DNA from: Neolewinella agarilytica
GTDB lineage: Bacteria; Bacteroidota; Bacteroidia; Chitinophagales; Saprospiraceae
Length of the DNA: 64,000 nt
Direction of reading: 5' to 3'
Assembly: GCF_900110645.1 (NCBI RefSeq)
Contig: NZ_FOFB01000011.1
Coordinates: forward strand, 62,001 to 126,000
Below the pieces are notes generated by a model. The model was not told the DNA's origin. It saw nothing but the letters and a program-made list of their open reading frames with translations, and made no database searches. Positions 52,029 to 60,566 of this stretch are shown piece after piece. Each line of letters starts with the position of its first letter. The stretch's first letter is position 1. A program made the translations under genes and the position numbers.

Positions 52029-53798
52029 CTACTCCTCCGGTCTTAAGTCAAATCGCTTTCGCAAGTCATCGATGGCCGGGTTTTTCTCTCGCATCATCAG
52101 GAACTTGTCCTTAGCAGTAAGCCGCTTTTTAACGGTGGGCTGGGTGGCTGTGCGGAGTGTTTTATCCAGTTTCAGCAGCATAATCAGGGACGGACGCTGA
52201 AAGGTCTCGCGTAGAAAAGCGATCAAGGTGTCGTCATCCCGCAGGGAGGCCATGACCCGTTGAGACCCCATCCGGACAATGATTTCTTCCCCCTCCAGCG
52301 TAGGGACGGCCAGTTTGATCTGTAGTGCCAGGGTGGTGGTCTTATTGTCCCGCAGGAAAGTGTCCCAGGCGTGTTGAAGGGTTTCCTGCGTTAGCTCGGG
52401 CAGGTTAGTGGCGGGGGTGATTGCACTGGGCGTTTCGTCAATTTCCGCCATCAGGTTATTCAGGTCGAGGCTCTGATAGGCGTCGGGGGCAGCAGCTGAA
52501 GACGAAGGTGCTTCAGGCTTCGGGCTTGGGGCGGGGGCTTCGAGTTTTGGGTCGGGCTCCGGTTTATCCGCTACTTCACCGCCGGCGATGCCGGTGGCCG
52601 TTACCGTTTGGGTGGCGTCAGGGCTTTTTTTTTCAGCAGCCGCGGCCGCAGGTGCCGGGGAAGCCTCGGAGGAAGAGGCAATGACGGTGGGTTCGTTCCG
52701 GAATGCCCGCTTCACCGCGGTCATCTTCAGCAGGCTCATCTCTACGTGGAGGCGCTTGTTGCGGGCCATGCGGAAGCCCAGGTCGCAGTCGTTGGCAATG
52801 TCCAGTATCGTCAATAGCAATGCCGGTGGTGCCAGCGCAGCTTGTTGATGATACCGCTGTTTGAGCTTTTCACCGACTTCGAGCAGTTTCAGCGTCGCTT
52901 CGTCTTTGCACACCAGCAGGTCCCGGACGTGAGCGGCCAGGCCGTTCAGAAAGAGGTCTTCATCAAAGCCTTTGCGCAAAATTTCGTCGAAGAGCAGGAG
53001 CATACCTCCCCGGTTCTCGGTAAGGATAGCATCCACGGCCCGGAAGAAGTAATCGTAGTCGAGTACGTTCAGGTTCTCGATTACGCCATCGTAAGTGATC
53101 TCTTTGCCGGAGAAAGAAACAATGCGGTCAAAAATAGACAGCGCATCGCGTAGGGCACCGTCCGCTTTCTGGGCGATGATGTGGAGCGCGTCTTCGTCGG
53201 CCGAAATACCTTCTTCCGCACAAATGCTCTTAAGGTGGCCGATGATGTCTACCGGCTGGATTCGCTTAAAGTCAAAGATCTGACAGCGGGAGAGAATCGT
53301 CGGGATGATCTTGTGCTTCTCCGTAGTGGCGAGAATGAAGATCGTATTCGGCGGTGGCTCTTCCAGCGTTTTCAGGAAGGCGTTAAAGGCCGCCTGGGAA
53401 AGCATGTGTACCTCATCCACGATGAAGATGCGCGAGCGGCCTTTGTCCAGCGGAATCCGTGCCTGCTCGTTCAGGGAACGAATGTGGTCTACGGAGTTAT
53501 TACTCGCTGCATCCAGCTCGCGGATGTAGACGTTGGCATTGTCATCAAAGGAAACACAGCTGTCACATTTGTTGCAGGGCTCGTAGTCTTCGGTCCTGTT
53601 CTGACAATTAAGGACTTTGGCCAGAATCCGGGCCGAGGTCGTTTTACCAACACCCCGTGGCCCACAGAACAAAAAGGCATGTGCCAGGTGATCCGTCTGC
53701 AGTGCATTTTTCAGTGTCTGTGACACGTGCTGCTGCCCGACTACCTCGTCAAACCTGACGGGGCGGTACTTACGGGCGGAAACTACGAATTGGGACAT
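52029..53798 (-). CDS. dnaX: DNA polymerase III subunit gamma/tau
   Basis: This 589-residue clamp-loader ATPase has Walker A GPRGVGKTTSARIL (about residues 45-58), a four-Cys zinc module (CQNRTEDYEPCNKCDSC, about residues 64-80), Walker B IVDEVHML, sensor 1 ILATTEKHK, and a collar domain III ending near residue 375. An Ala/Pro/Ser linker and a tau-type C-terminal domain follow. An A9 run at 52625-52633 falls just after domain III. If it slips, translation stops within 2 codons (-1 frame) or 8 codons (+1 frame), giving a gamma-length product of about 390-400 residues. The adjoining -7 box supports the start. Confidence 0.97.
   Translation of the reverse strand: MSQFVVSARKYRPVRFDEVVGQQHVSQTLKNALQTDHLAHAFLFCGPRGVGKTTSARILAKVLNCQNRTEDYEPCNKCDSCVSFDDNANVYIRELDAASNNSVDHIRSLNEQARIPLDKGRSRIFIVDEVHMLSQAAFNAFLKTLEEPPPNTIFILATTEKHKIIPTILSRCQIFDFKRIQPVDIIGHLKSICAEEGISADEDALHIIAQKADGALRDALSIFDRIVSFSGKEITYDGVIENLNVLDYDYFFRAVDAILTENRGGMLLLFDEILRKGFDEDLFLNGLAAHVRDLLVCKDEATLKLLEVGEKLKQRYHQQAALAPPALLLTILDIANDCDLGFRMARNKRLHVEMSLLKMTAVKRAFRNEPTVIASSSEASPAPAAAAAEKKSPDATQTVTATGIAGGEVADKPEPDPKLEAPAPSPKPEAPSSSAAAPDAYQSLDLNNLMAEIDETPSAITPATNLPELTQETLQHAWDTFLRDNKTTTLALQIKLAVPTLEGEEIIVRMGSQRVMASLRDDDTLIAFLRETFQRPSLIMLLKLDKTLRTATQPTVKKRLTAKDKFLMMREKNPAIDDLRKRFDLRPEE
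52625..52633 (-). other. A9 slippery run in dnaX
   Basis: On the coding strand GAA AAA AAA AGC CCT GAC contains nine consecutive A. In the -1 frame the reading becomes AAA AAG CCC TGA, an immediate stop. In the +1 frame a TAA follows after eight codons. The dyad CCGGC-ATC-GCCGG lies about 30 nt downstream. The arrangement resembles the programmed gamma-producing site of E. coli (A AAA AAG) and the A9 run of Thermus. Confidence 0.65.
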
Positions 53799-53802
53799 GG
53801 GG

Positions 53803-53810
53803 CGAAGGTA
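53803..53810 (-). promoter_or_regulatory. -7-like box of dnaX
   Basis: TACCTTCG on the minus strand, four bases before the ATG. A TTTG about 20 bp further upstream completes the promoter. Confidence 0.65.
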
Positions 53811-53827
53811 CAGTCTGGGAGTGAGAG

Positions 53828-53911
53828 AGTCAAATAGTCAGGGAGTCATGTAGTCAAGTAGTCAAGCAGTCGGAATATAGCTTGACGGTTTGACTGCCTG
53901 ACTATTTGACT
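53828..53911. repeat. 15-bp perfect inverted repeat between divergent dnaX and maf
   Basis: AGTCAAATAGTCAGG (53828-53842) and CCTGACTATTTGACT (53897-53911) are exact complements. The loop is filled with GTAGTCAAGTAGTC iterations. It lies between the two promoters. Confidence 0.75.
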
Positions 53912-53913
53912 AT

Positions 53914-53921
53914 TACCTTCG
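53914..53921 (+). promoter_or_regulatory. -7-like box of maf
   Basis: TACCTTCG, five bases before the ATG at 53927, with a TTTG 21 bp upstream. Confidence 0.6.
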
Positions 53922-53926
53922 CCTCC

Positions 53927-54505
53927 ATGAAATACCCCACCATCATCCTCGCCTCCAAGTCTCCCCGCCGGTCTTATTTGCTGGAGCAAGCCGCTATTCC
54001 CTTTACGGTTCGCACGGCGGACGTGGAAGAAATTTATCCTGATGATCTGCCGGCGCTGGAGGTCGCACCCTATTTAGCGAAACTTAAAGCGAAGGGCTCC
54101 CTGCATTTACTGGAGACGGAGGACGAAGTACTGCTAACGGCAGACAGTGTAGTCATCATTGATGGGATCATTTACGGCAAGCCAAAGGATCGGGCCGAGG
54201 CGATTGCCACCATAGAGAAGATGTCTGGCCGGATGCATACCGTAGTAACGGGTTGCTGCCTGATGAACCGGCAACGGGAGATGGTCTTCAGCGGTGTAAG
54301 TGATGTTTATTTCAACGAACTGAGCCGGTCGGAAATAGAATGGTACGTGGATGAATGTCAACCTTTCGATAAGGCTGGCGCCTACGGTATTCAGGAATGG
54401 ATCGGGTTGGCGAAAATCCGTAAGATTGTGGGCACTTACCCTAATATTATGGGGCTGCCGGTTGATTTAGTCTATGAGCATTTAATGGCCTGGATGAAGG
54501 AGTAG
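53927..54505 (+). CDS. maf: Maf-family nucleoside triphosphate pyrophosphatase
   Basis: The frame is open to 53906, but the ATG at 53927 is used because the family begins at the strand IILASKSPRR (residues 5-14), and the -7 box lies just upstream. The 192-residue enzyme shows ADSVV (about residues 73-77), GKPKDRAEA and QPFDKAGAYGIQ. Maf proteins hydrolyse non-canonical or modified NTPs to monophosphates, in the cytoplasm. The length is normal. Confidence 0.94.
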   Translation: MKYPTIILASKSPRRSYLLEQAAIPFTVRTADVEEIYPDDLPALEVAPYLAKLKAKGSLHLLETEDEVLLTADSVVIIDGIIYGKPKDRAEAIATIEKMSGRMHTVVTGCCLMNRQREMVFSGVSDVYFNELSRSEIEWYVDECQPFDKAGAYGIQEWIGLAKIRKIVGTYPNIMGLPVDLVYEHLMAWMKE

Positions 54506-54628
54506 GTCGCTTTTGGTTGAGAGACTGTACTCCGTAGTACTATGCGTCGAAGGCGGGTTAAGAGACGACACATCGGGAGAACAGTTTAGATCTAATCCCC
54601 TACATTTAGCGGACACAAAGCCCCCATC

Positions 54629-55480
54629 ATGCAAAACATACTTTTTTCAGGACTTACCTTCCTTCTTTTCGTTGGTCTGCTAAGCTGCGGAGACGCGCCG
54701 AAGGACGTCGGCCACGATACGCCCGCCGAAAACTGGATATCCCTCTTCAACGGCAAGGACCTCAGTGGCTGGACGGGCAAAATTGCCGGCAAAGACCTCA
54801 ACTCCAACTGGCGGAATACCTGGCTGGTGGAAGACAGTATGATTCGGATCAACTACATGGAATACGATAGCTTCCGCAACGACTTTGGCCATCTCTACTA
54901 TGAGCAGCCTTACAGCAGTTATAAACTCCGCTTCGAGTATCGTTTTACCGGTGAGCAATTACCGGGAGGCTCGCCCTGGAACGTTCGCAACAGCGGGGTG
55001 ATGCTCCACAGTCAATCGGCGGAGAGCAATGACTACGGGCAATGGTTTCCGGTATCGGTTGAGCTGCAGTTACTCGGTGGTTTGAGTGACGGCAAGGAAA
55101 GAACGACAGGTAATGTCTGTACGCCAGGCACGGCCGTAGTAATGGGAGATACCATTAATTATAACCATTGCATCAGCTCGTCGTCCAAAACCTACGACGG
55201 GGATCAATGGGTAAAGGCTGAAGCCGTTGTATTAGGCGGGGAGGCCATGCACTTCCTGATTGAAGGAGACACCGTGCTCTCTTTTCAGCAACCCCAGATC
55301 GGTGGAGGTATGATCAGTAAGGCTCAGAAGGGTAAGGACTGGGACCAGTTCAAAGTCGTGGAGGATAAAGCTGACTGGATCGCCCGGGAGGGAGAGGTTT
55401 TAACGAGTGGCTACATCGCCCTACAGGCAGAGAGCCATCCGATTGACTTTCGGAAGATTGAGCTGCTGGAGCTGAAGTAA
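54629..55480 (+). CDS. DUF1080 (3-keto-disaccharide hydrolase-like) lipoprotein
   Basis: This 283-residue lipoprotein has the lipobox LLS|C and a jelly-roll domain of the DUF1080/PF06439 type: ENWISLFNGKDLSGWTGK near the N-terminus, YKLRFEYRF, and NSGVMLHS. Some members hydrolyse 3-keto-glucosides; others act in glycan use. The C-terminal IALQAESHPIDFRKIELL is typical of the family. It is probably an outer-membrane surface lipoprotein. A 123-bp gap separates it from maf. Confidence 0.9.
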   Translation: MQNILFSGLTFLLFVGLLSCGDAPKDVGHDTPAENWISLFNGKDLSGWTGKIAGKDLNSNWRNTWLVEDSMIRINYMEYDSFRNDFGHLYYEQPYSSYKLRFEYRFTGEQLPGGSPWNVRNSGVMLHSQSAESNDYGQWFPVSVELQLLGGLSDGKERTTGNVCTPGTAVVMGDTINYNHCISSSSKTYDGDQWVKAEAVVLGGEAMHFLIEGDTVLSFQQPQIGGGMISKAQKGKDWDQFKVVEDKADWIAREGEVLTSGYIALQAESHPIDFRKIELLELK

Positions 55481-55508
55481 GCATCCTTGCTTTCACCGCG
55501 CATTCCCC

Positions 55509-55526
55509 TGCACCCGCGGCCGCGCC
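55509..55526 (-). repeat. Dispersed 18-bp motif in the DUF1080/PLDc_N gap
   Basis: The minus strand reads GGCGCGGCCGCGGGTGCA, two mismatches, between two convergent stops. Confidence 0.75.
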
Positions 55527-55531
55527 CACCT

Positions 55532-55825
55532 TTACACATAATCATCAGATTCATTGTACCGCGGCTGCCGCTGCGGCTCTCCCCATTCGTCTTCCAGATC
55601 AGGTAGGTACTCCCGGTGGTCATTGTCCAGGTAGAGATTCTTACGGTTGAAGAAGTAAACAATGGGACCGATGAGACCGATGGCCAATACGACGACCGCC
55701 CAGAGGATTTTATCGTTCTTCTTCTTAAAGGGCTTTTGAATAATATCAACGATCGCCCAAATGGTAAGGACGAAAGAGCCAAGACTCAGAAAAGCAAAAA
55801 AGAAAAGAATTACTTCGGGGCCCAT
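55532..55825 (-). CDS. Small membrane protein with a PLDc_N-like domain
   Basis: The 97-residue protein has two transmembrane helices (ILFFFAFLSLGSFVLTIWAIVDII and ILWAVVVLAIGLIGPIVYFF) separated by a short basic loop with KNDKILWA, and an acidic tail. The helix-KxxKxxW-helix-G-P-x-x-Y-F pattern is the phospholipase D-nuclease N-terminal (PLDc_N) domain, which in free-standing form has no known enzymatic role. Confidence 0.8.
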   Translation of the reverse strand: MGPEVILFFFAFLSLGSFVLTIWAIVDIIQKPFKKKNDKILWAVVVLAIGLIGPIVYFFNRKNLYLDNDHREYLPDLEDEWGEPQRQPRYNESDDYV

Positions 55826-55886
55826 GGGTGCGCTTTGAGATATTAAAAGAGGTGCAAAAAGTGTACAAGCAATTCCTGCTTTGTGT

Positions 55887-57548
55887 TTACTCGGTCAGTT
55901 CGATATCGACCAAAAAGCGGCTACGGTCGATAGATACTTCCTTCGGGCTAAAGCCTTTACCCATTACCTGCCAGTCCGCCGTCGCGTCTAAACGGACGGG
56001 TTCTTTACCGATCAGTACGCCAACGGGATAGTTGAAGTTGAGAGTCTGTACCCGCCAGCGGTATTCAACGCTGCTTCCGTTTTGCCGAAGCTCCAGCACG
56101 GGCACATCCGGGTGACGGAGATACTGCTCAAAGAAAGGATGCAGGTCTTTCTCGGCGAAGTTGGAAAAGTAGTCCACCACCTGTTCCGTGGAGACGATGC
56201 TGCGCTTGTGGTCCTGGTAGAAACTGCGAAGCATGCCGAAGAAAACAGGATCATCATTGATCATATGCCGCAGGGTATGCAACATCCAGGAGCCTTTGTA
56301 ATAATGGTCGGAGCTGCCGAAATCGTCAAAGTTCACGCCCAGTGGCCCGAGCATGGGCGATTCGTTTTTGATGAAGGCCAGCTGGCTTTTCAGGTAGCGA
56401 CGGGCGTCAGCCTCCCCGTGGAGGTACTCCACGTAGAGGGCTTCCATATAGGTCGTGAAGGCTTCATGTATCCACATCTCGGCGTGGTCAGCGACACTGA
56501 TGGAGTTGCCAAAGTATTCGTGGCCGGACTCGTGGATGATGATGAAATCCCAGTCCATATCCGCAGGGATGAGCCCACCGAGGTAACCCCGCATATATCG
56601 GTTGCCGTAGGCGATACCACTCTGGTGCTCCATGCCGAGGAAAGGCGTTTCGATGAGGGCGTAGCCATCGTTCCAGAAAGGGTATTTGCCAAAGTAGTGC
56701 TCGTAGGCAGCCAGCATGGGCGGTACCTGTTCGAACTGTTTGCGGGCGCGTTCGAGGTTGTAATCGAGGACGTAATAATCCAGCGCCAGCTCTTCGCCGT
56801 CGAAGGCCACGTAGGTGGAGTCGAAGTGAACGTAGGAGCCGATCCCCAGGCTGATGTTATAGTTGTTGATGGGGTAGGAGACGAACCAGTCGTAGCGTTT
56901 TTGGTAATTGTTGTCGAGCTCTACTTCTTCGCGGAGGTTCCCGTTGGAGGCAACGAAGAGGCGCTTGGGTACCGTGACGGAGACGAGCATCGAGTCCGGC
57001 TCATCTCCCAGGTGATCTTTGTTGGGCCACCAGAGGCTGGCGCCGTCGCCCTCACAGGCGATGCCGACCCAGGTGCGGTCTTTTTGGTCGAGGGACCAGA
57101 CGAAGCCGCCGTCCCAGGGCGCGTTTCGGGCGGCGGTGGGTTGCCCACCGTAGTAAATGCTGATGCGGTGGATGTTGTCATTAGGATTGGCCAGGCGGGG
57201 AAGCTGGATGAATACGGCGTCTTCCAGCCGGTCATAGGCTAAATGCCGGCCGTCTTTGGTGATGCTGTCGATCTGCATATTGCGGAAAAGATCGACCTGT
57301 AAGCGCTTGGTGGGGGCCGTGATTTTGTAGTCCATGTCCACCCGTCCTTCGATGGCGCGGTCGTTAATGTCTACCTCCAGATGTAACTCGTAGTAGGTGA
57401 CGTCAAAGCTGTTCCGTTCCGGCCGGAGGGCGCCGCGAAGGGTATCGGCAAGCGTGAAGGAGTGGTCAGCAAAATAGTCAGTTTGCTGGGCGCGGACGCT
57501 GGTGCAGAGAAGGGTTAATAAAAAGCAGAGGAGGAAAACACGGTTCAT
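55887..57548 (-). CDS. M1-family metallopeptidase
   Basis: The 553-residue secreted protein has a signal peptide ending at VRA|QQT, an N-terminal beta-sandwich (about residues 40-230), and the M1 zinc site HESGHEYFGN (HExxH) with the third ligand Glu in WIHEAFTTYMEAL about 20 residues later. The substrate-anchoring motif is GMEHQS in place of GAMEN, which is common in Bacteroidota M1 proteins. It probably works in the periplasm as an aminopeptidase. The signal peptide contains a copy of the dispersed motif (C-T-S-V-R-A). Confidence 0.93.
   Translation of the reverse strand: MNRVFLLCFLLTLLCTSVRAQQTDYFADHSFTLADTLRGALRPERNSFDVTYYELHLEVDINDRAIEGRVDMDYKITAPTKRLQVDLFRNMQIDSITKDGRHLAYDRLEDAVFIQLPRLANPNDNIHRISIYYGGQPTAARNAPWDGGFVWSLDQKDRTWVGIACEGDGASLWWPNKDHLGDEPDSMLVSVTVPKRLFVASNGNLREEVELDNNYQKRYDWFVSYPINNYNISLGIGSYVHFDSTYVAFDGEELALDYYVLDYNLERARKQFEQVPPMLAAYEHYFGKYPFWNDGYALIETPFLGMEHQSGIAYGNRYMRGYLGGLIPADMDWDFIIIHESGHEYFGNSISVADHAEMWIHEAFTTYMEALYVEYLHGEADARRYLKSQLAFIKNESPMLGPLGVNFDDFGSSDHYYKGSWMLHTLRHMINDDPVFFGMLRSFYQDHKRSIVSTEQVVDYFSNFAEKDLHPFFEQYLRHPDVPVLELRQNGSSVEYRWRVQTLNFNYPVGVLIGKEPVRLDATADWQVMGKGFSPKEVSIDRSRFLVDIELTE
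57489..57506 (+). repeat. Dispersed 18-bp motif in the M1 signal peptide
   Basis: GGCGCGGACGCTGGTGCA, one mismatch, read on the coding strand as C-T-S-V-R-A. Confidence 0.8.
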
Positions 57549-57705
57549 AGTCTGAAGGATAATGCAGCGGTAAATGTACGAACGTATTCAGGGGGGCAAC
57601 TGATTGCTAAGGATATCCTAAAAATGAAGTGGTTTCTTACCTCAAGAGTTTACTAAAGCACTTTCTTTCCTTTAGAGCACGTTAGTCTGGCTAAACACCT
57701 TTTAC

Positions 57706-58305
57706 TTGAAACATTTGCCTTTACTTCTGCTTATCACCCTCGCCCTATTTACCAGCTGTGCCAATCGTGGTCACTACACCGTCATGGGCTCCTTTAACAA
57801 AGTACAATTACCCTTCGCCGGCAAGAAGATCGGCGTGCTGGAGCCCCGGGGCGTCTTCGGCGATGAGGCCGCCCAACGGGAGGTAGATTTAGGAATGAAG
57901 AAGCTGGAGAAATGCCCGGAGACCACCGTTTTTACCGAAGAACAACTCAACCAGACTGATCGCTTACCAGCCATCTTTGGCGAAGGCCTCTCCGATTCCC
58001 ATATCCAGTACTTTACCGAAAATACCGACCTGGATTACCTGATCTACATCGACGCCGGCCCCGGCCGTGCGGACGCCGGTACCGGTCAACCCCTCGGCTT
58101 TGGTGCTGACCGCGAAGCCTACTCCCGGCTCTTTGTCTTTGATCTCGGGGATGGCTCAGAAATCAAGTCCATTACGGTCAACGGAACCCTGAATATAACC
58201 GAGGATAAAAAATGGTATCAATACGATTACGGAGAGCCCTCCATAGGACGGAGAGCCCTGCAAAAAGGGCTGAAGTATTTGGTGAAGTATAGCGATTGCC
58301 GATAA
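57706..58305 (+). CDS. Lipoprotein of unknown function
   Basis: The start is a TTG at 57706, chosen because it gives a proper lipoprotein signal (LLLLITLALFTSC, lipobox FTS|C). The next in-frame ATG at 57784 would delete it. The mature part of about 180 residues contains the paired motifs KIGVLEPRGVFGDE and TDLDYLIYIDAG. I do not recognise a family. It ends 52 bp before the LRR gene on the same strand and may be co-transcribed with it. Confidence 0.65.
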   Translation: MKHLPLLLLITLALFTSCANRGHYTVMGSFNKVQLPFAGKKIGVLEPRGVFGDEAAQREVDLGMKKLEKCPETTVFTEEQLNQTDRLPAIFGEGLSDSHIQYFTENTDLDYLIYIDAGPGRADAGTGQPLGFGADREAYSRLFVFDLGDGSEIKSITVNGTLNITEDKKWYQYDYGEPSIGRRALQKGLKYLVKYSDCR

Positions 58306-58357
58306 GGCGTCATCACTACCTTTTCAACCGTTACCTTGCCCCTTCAGACCGACGGAT

Positions 58358-59863
58358 ATGCACCTCACCCCCGATTTCCTCTCCGATCCCACCGCCTTCA
58401 CGGGGCCCGAACGAGACATTCACTTTTGCCTGGAGGCGGAAGAATATACACTTCTGCTACAACGGCTCATTGAAGAGCTGGACCCTACGGATAAGCGGGA
58501 GAAGCTCGTCCGGCCCCGCTTCGCCGGGGCAGTCCTGGAGCGTCTCTTTCAGCAGGAAAAGCTTGAGGTGCCGCCCGTCATTGCGGCTATTGCCGGCTTG
58601 CCCCACACACCGGAAGATTATCGTTACCTGCCCAGGCTAATGGCTAAGATGACCGAAAACGCCATGATGGGGCTGCAGGTAAGTGCCGATGAGGCCTGGG
58701 TCGCCGAGGGCATAGAAATTGAAATGCAGCGTTTGCTGAAGGACACAACCGAAACGTATTCCGAAACAGAGTTAGCCTTCTTTCGGCTACGGGCCCGGGG
58801 GAATTACAATTACTACGCCAAGGCCTATCTCTCTTCGTGGAAAGCCTTTCAGGATGCTGAGCAATTGCTGCCCGGACGGTTAACGGACCACCCTCTGAAA
58901 AAGCGAACGGAAACACTGGTGCAGGCAACTACCCTCGGCCTTGCCCTGCAGCAACGGCCAGTCAAAAGTCTCACGCCGGAACAGGAAGCAGAGCGGGAGG
59001 CTTTTGTGCGACGGGATGTTCCGGCAGGACCGCCACTGGCAAAGCTCGAAGTGAATAACCCTACGGGGCGGCTGACCATTCAGGACTCCTACGGTGTACT
59101 TATCGAAGATGCTAATGAAAGTTACCTTGAGGAAGCCTTTGAACACCTGCCGGCCGATAGTGTCCAGCGTTTGGAGCTTCGCTTTTGCCGGCTCCCCGGC
59201 GGAAAGCTTCCCCGCGTCTTTTATCGCTTTCCGAACCTGACGCACCTGACGATAGATTCCTGCGGCCTTTCCAGACTAGGCAATAGTATCGCTGCTTTTA
59301 AACGCTTACGCCATCTTCGCATCATCAATGCGCCAAAACTGGATAGCCTACCCCTGAAGATTGGAGGGCTGACGGACTTGCAGAACTTACACATAGAAAG
59401 CACGGGTATAGATGACATTCCCTACTCTGTTTTAGACTGTAAATCGCTGAAAAAGCTAAGCATTATCAATAGCCGCCTTACCTACCTCAATGGTTTTCTC
59501 GGGGAGTTACCCCAATTGCTGCATGCTGACTTTCACCACAATCACATAGACGAGGTAGAGATTGACTTTATGGACGCCATCCATCTCCGAACGCTGGACT
59601 TAAGCCATAACCGTTTACCGGAGTTACCCGATAATTTGCACGCACTGGCCCGTCTTGAATTATTAAACCTGGGCCAGAATCCGCTAACGAAGATCCCCGC
59701 AGGAATTATCTATATGAATGGTCTGAAACATCTGAAAATAGACGGCAAGACAATCAACCAGCTTGACCATTACGCAAGCTTTAAGGAAGACCTGAGAGAT
59801 AAAATAAGAGAAGGGGAGGAGCGCTGGTCGGCCTGGGAAGGACTCTGGCCAAAGATGTTTTAG
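58358..59863 (+). CDS. Leucine-rich repeat protein, cytoplasmic
   Basis: The 501-residue protein lacks a signal peptide. The first half is helical and of unknown fold. The second half (about residues 265-470) has eight or nine leucine-rich repeats of the LxxLxxLxLxxNxL type, for example LRTLDLSHNRLPELPDNLHA and LELLNLGQNPLTKIPAG. LRR domains bind proteins. A TACCTTGC box about 18 bp before the ATG is a possible promoter. A helical module plus LRRs without export signal suggests an intracellular adaptor, but no partner is evident. Confidence 0.8.
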   Translation: MHLTPDFLSDPTAFTGPERDIHFCLEAEEYTLLLQRLIEELDPTDKREKLVRPRFAGAVLERLFQQEKLEVPPVIAAIAGLPHTPEDYRYLPRLMAKMTENAMMGLQVSADEAWVAEGIEIEMQRLLKDTTETYSETELAFFRLRARGNYNYYAKAYLSSWKAFQDAEQLLPGRLTDHPLKKRTETLVQATTLGLALQQRPVKSLTPEQEAEREAFVRRDVPAGPPLAKLEVNNPTGRLTIQDSYGVLIEDANESYLEEAFEHLPADSVQRLELRFCRLPGGKLPRVFYRFPNLTHLTIDSCGLSRLGNSIAAFKRLRHLRIINAPKLDSLPLKIGGLTDLQNLHIESTGIDDIPYSVLDCKSLKKLSIINSRLTYLNGFLGELPQLLHADFHHNHIDEVEIDFMDAIHLRTLDLSHNRLPELPDNLHALARLELLNLGQNPLTKIPAGIIYMNGLKHLKIDGKTINQLDHYASFKEDLRDKIREGEERWSAWEGLWPKMF

Positions 59864-59931
59864 TTGCAGGAGTTTTTAAACCGTCAGCATCCAGGGCATA
59901 TCATTGTCAGATAGCGGTGGAAGGAACATTC

Positions 59932-59949
59932 GGCGCGGACGCAGGTGCA
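59932..59949 (+). repeat. Dispersed 18-bp motif, exact copy, intergenic
   Basis: GGCGCGGACGCAGGTGCA, identical to consensus, between the LRR and RidA genes. Confidence 0.9.
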
Positions 59950-60002
59950 GTGTGGGGTGCTGATCTTGCTGGGCCACGGGAGAGATTAGTAAGTGTAATC
60001 TG

Positions 60003-60566
60003 CTAATAGACCTCCACGATCGCTTCAATCTCCACGGCCATGCCACCCGGCAGCGAGCTCATGCCAACGGCTGCGCGGGCGTGCTTGCCTGCTTCGCCGA
60101 AGACCTCGACCATCAGGTCGGAGAAGCCATTGATGACCTTGGAGTGGTCCGTGAAATCCGGCGTGGCGTTGACCATGCCGTGGACCTTGACGATACGTTT
60201 GACGCGGCTCAGGTCACCGAGTTCAAGCTTGAGGGCGGCGAGTTGTTGCAGGCCGACGAGGCGGGCAGCCTCGTAGCCTTCTTCGACGGTCAGGTCGGCC
60301 CCGAGCTTGCCGTTGATGCGCGTGCCATCGGCACGCGTTGGCCCCTTGCCCGCCAGGAAGACGAGCTTGCCGGACTGGACCGCGTGGACGTAGTTGGCCA
60401 GTGGCTGACCCAGGGTGGGGAGGCTTAGCTGAAGCTCCTGAAGCCGGGCTTCAACGTTGGTTCTGCTGACTTGTAAATCTTCTGCTGCCGTACTAACGGT
60501 ACCTGACGGGCTTGATTCACAACCGATCAGGAAAATACAACAGAGTAGGGGAATTAGTTTTTTCAT
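60003..60566 (-). CDS. RidA-family lipoprotein
   Basis: The frame is open to 60662, but the ATG at 60566 gives the lipoprotein signal LIPLLCCIFLIGC (lipobox LIG|C) and follows a TATCTTTC-N4 box. The 187-residue product has a RidA/YjgF domain (about residues 40-187): NYVHAVQSGKLVFLAGKGP, VKRIVKVHGMVNATPDF and the final MSSLPGGMAVEIEAIVEV. RidA proteins hydrolyse reactive enamine/imine intermediates, usually in the cytoplasm. A lipid-anchored version would act outside it. The catalytic Arg of true RidA is not apparent in the usual place, so another activity is possible. Confidence 0.88.
   Translation of the reverse strand: MKKLIPLLCCIFLIGCESSPSGTVSTAAEDLQVSRTNVEARLQELQLSLPTLGQPLANYVHAVQSGKLVFLAGKGPTRADGTRINGKLGADLTVEEGYEAARLVGLQQLAALKLELGDLSRVKRIVKVHGMVNATPDFTDHSKVINGFSDLMVEVFGEAGKHARAAVGMSSLPGGMAVEIEAIVEVY

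Noticed and set aside
52640..52657. A further copy of the 18-bp motif in dnaX (CCGCGGCCGCAGGTGCC)
   Set aside because: Several mismatches, and it lies in an alanine-rich linker whose codons alone can produce such a string.
56082..57242. 386-codon open frame opposite the M1 peptidase
   Set aside because: Antisense shadow; the HExxH-bearing frame is on the minus strand.
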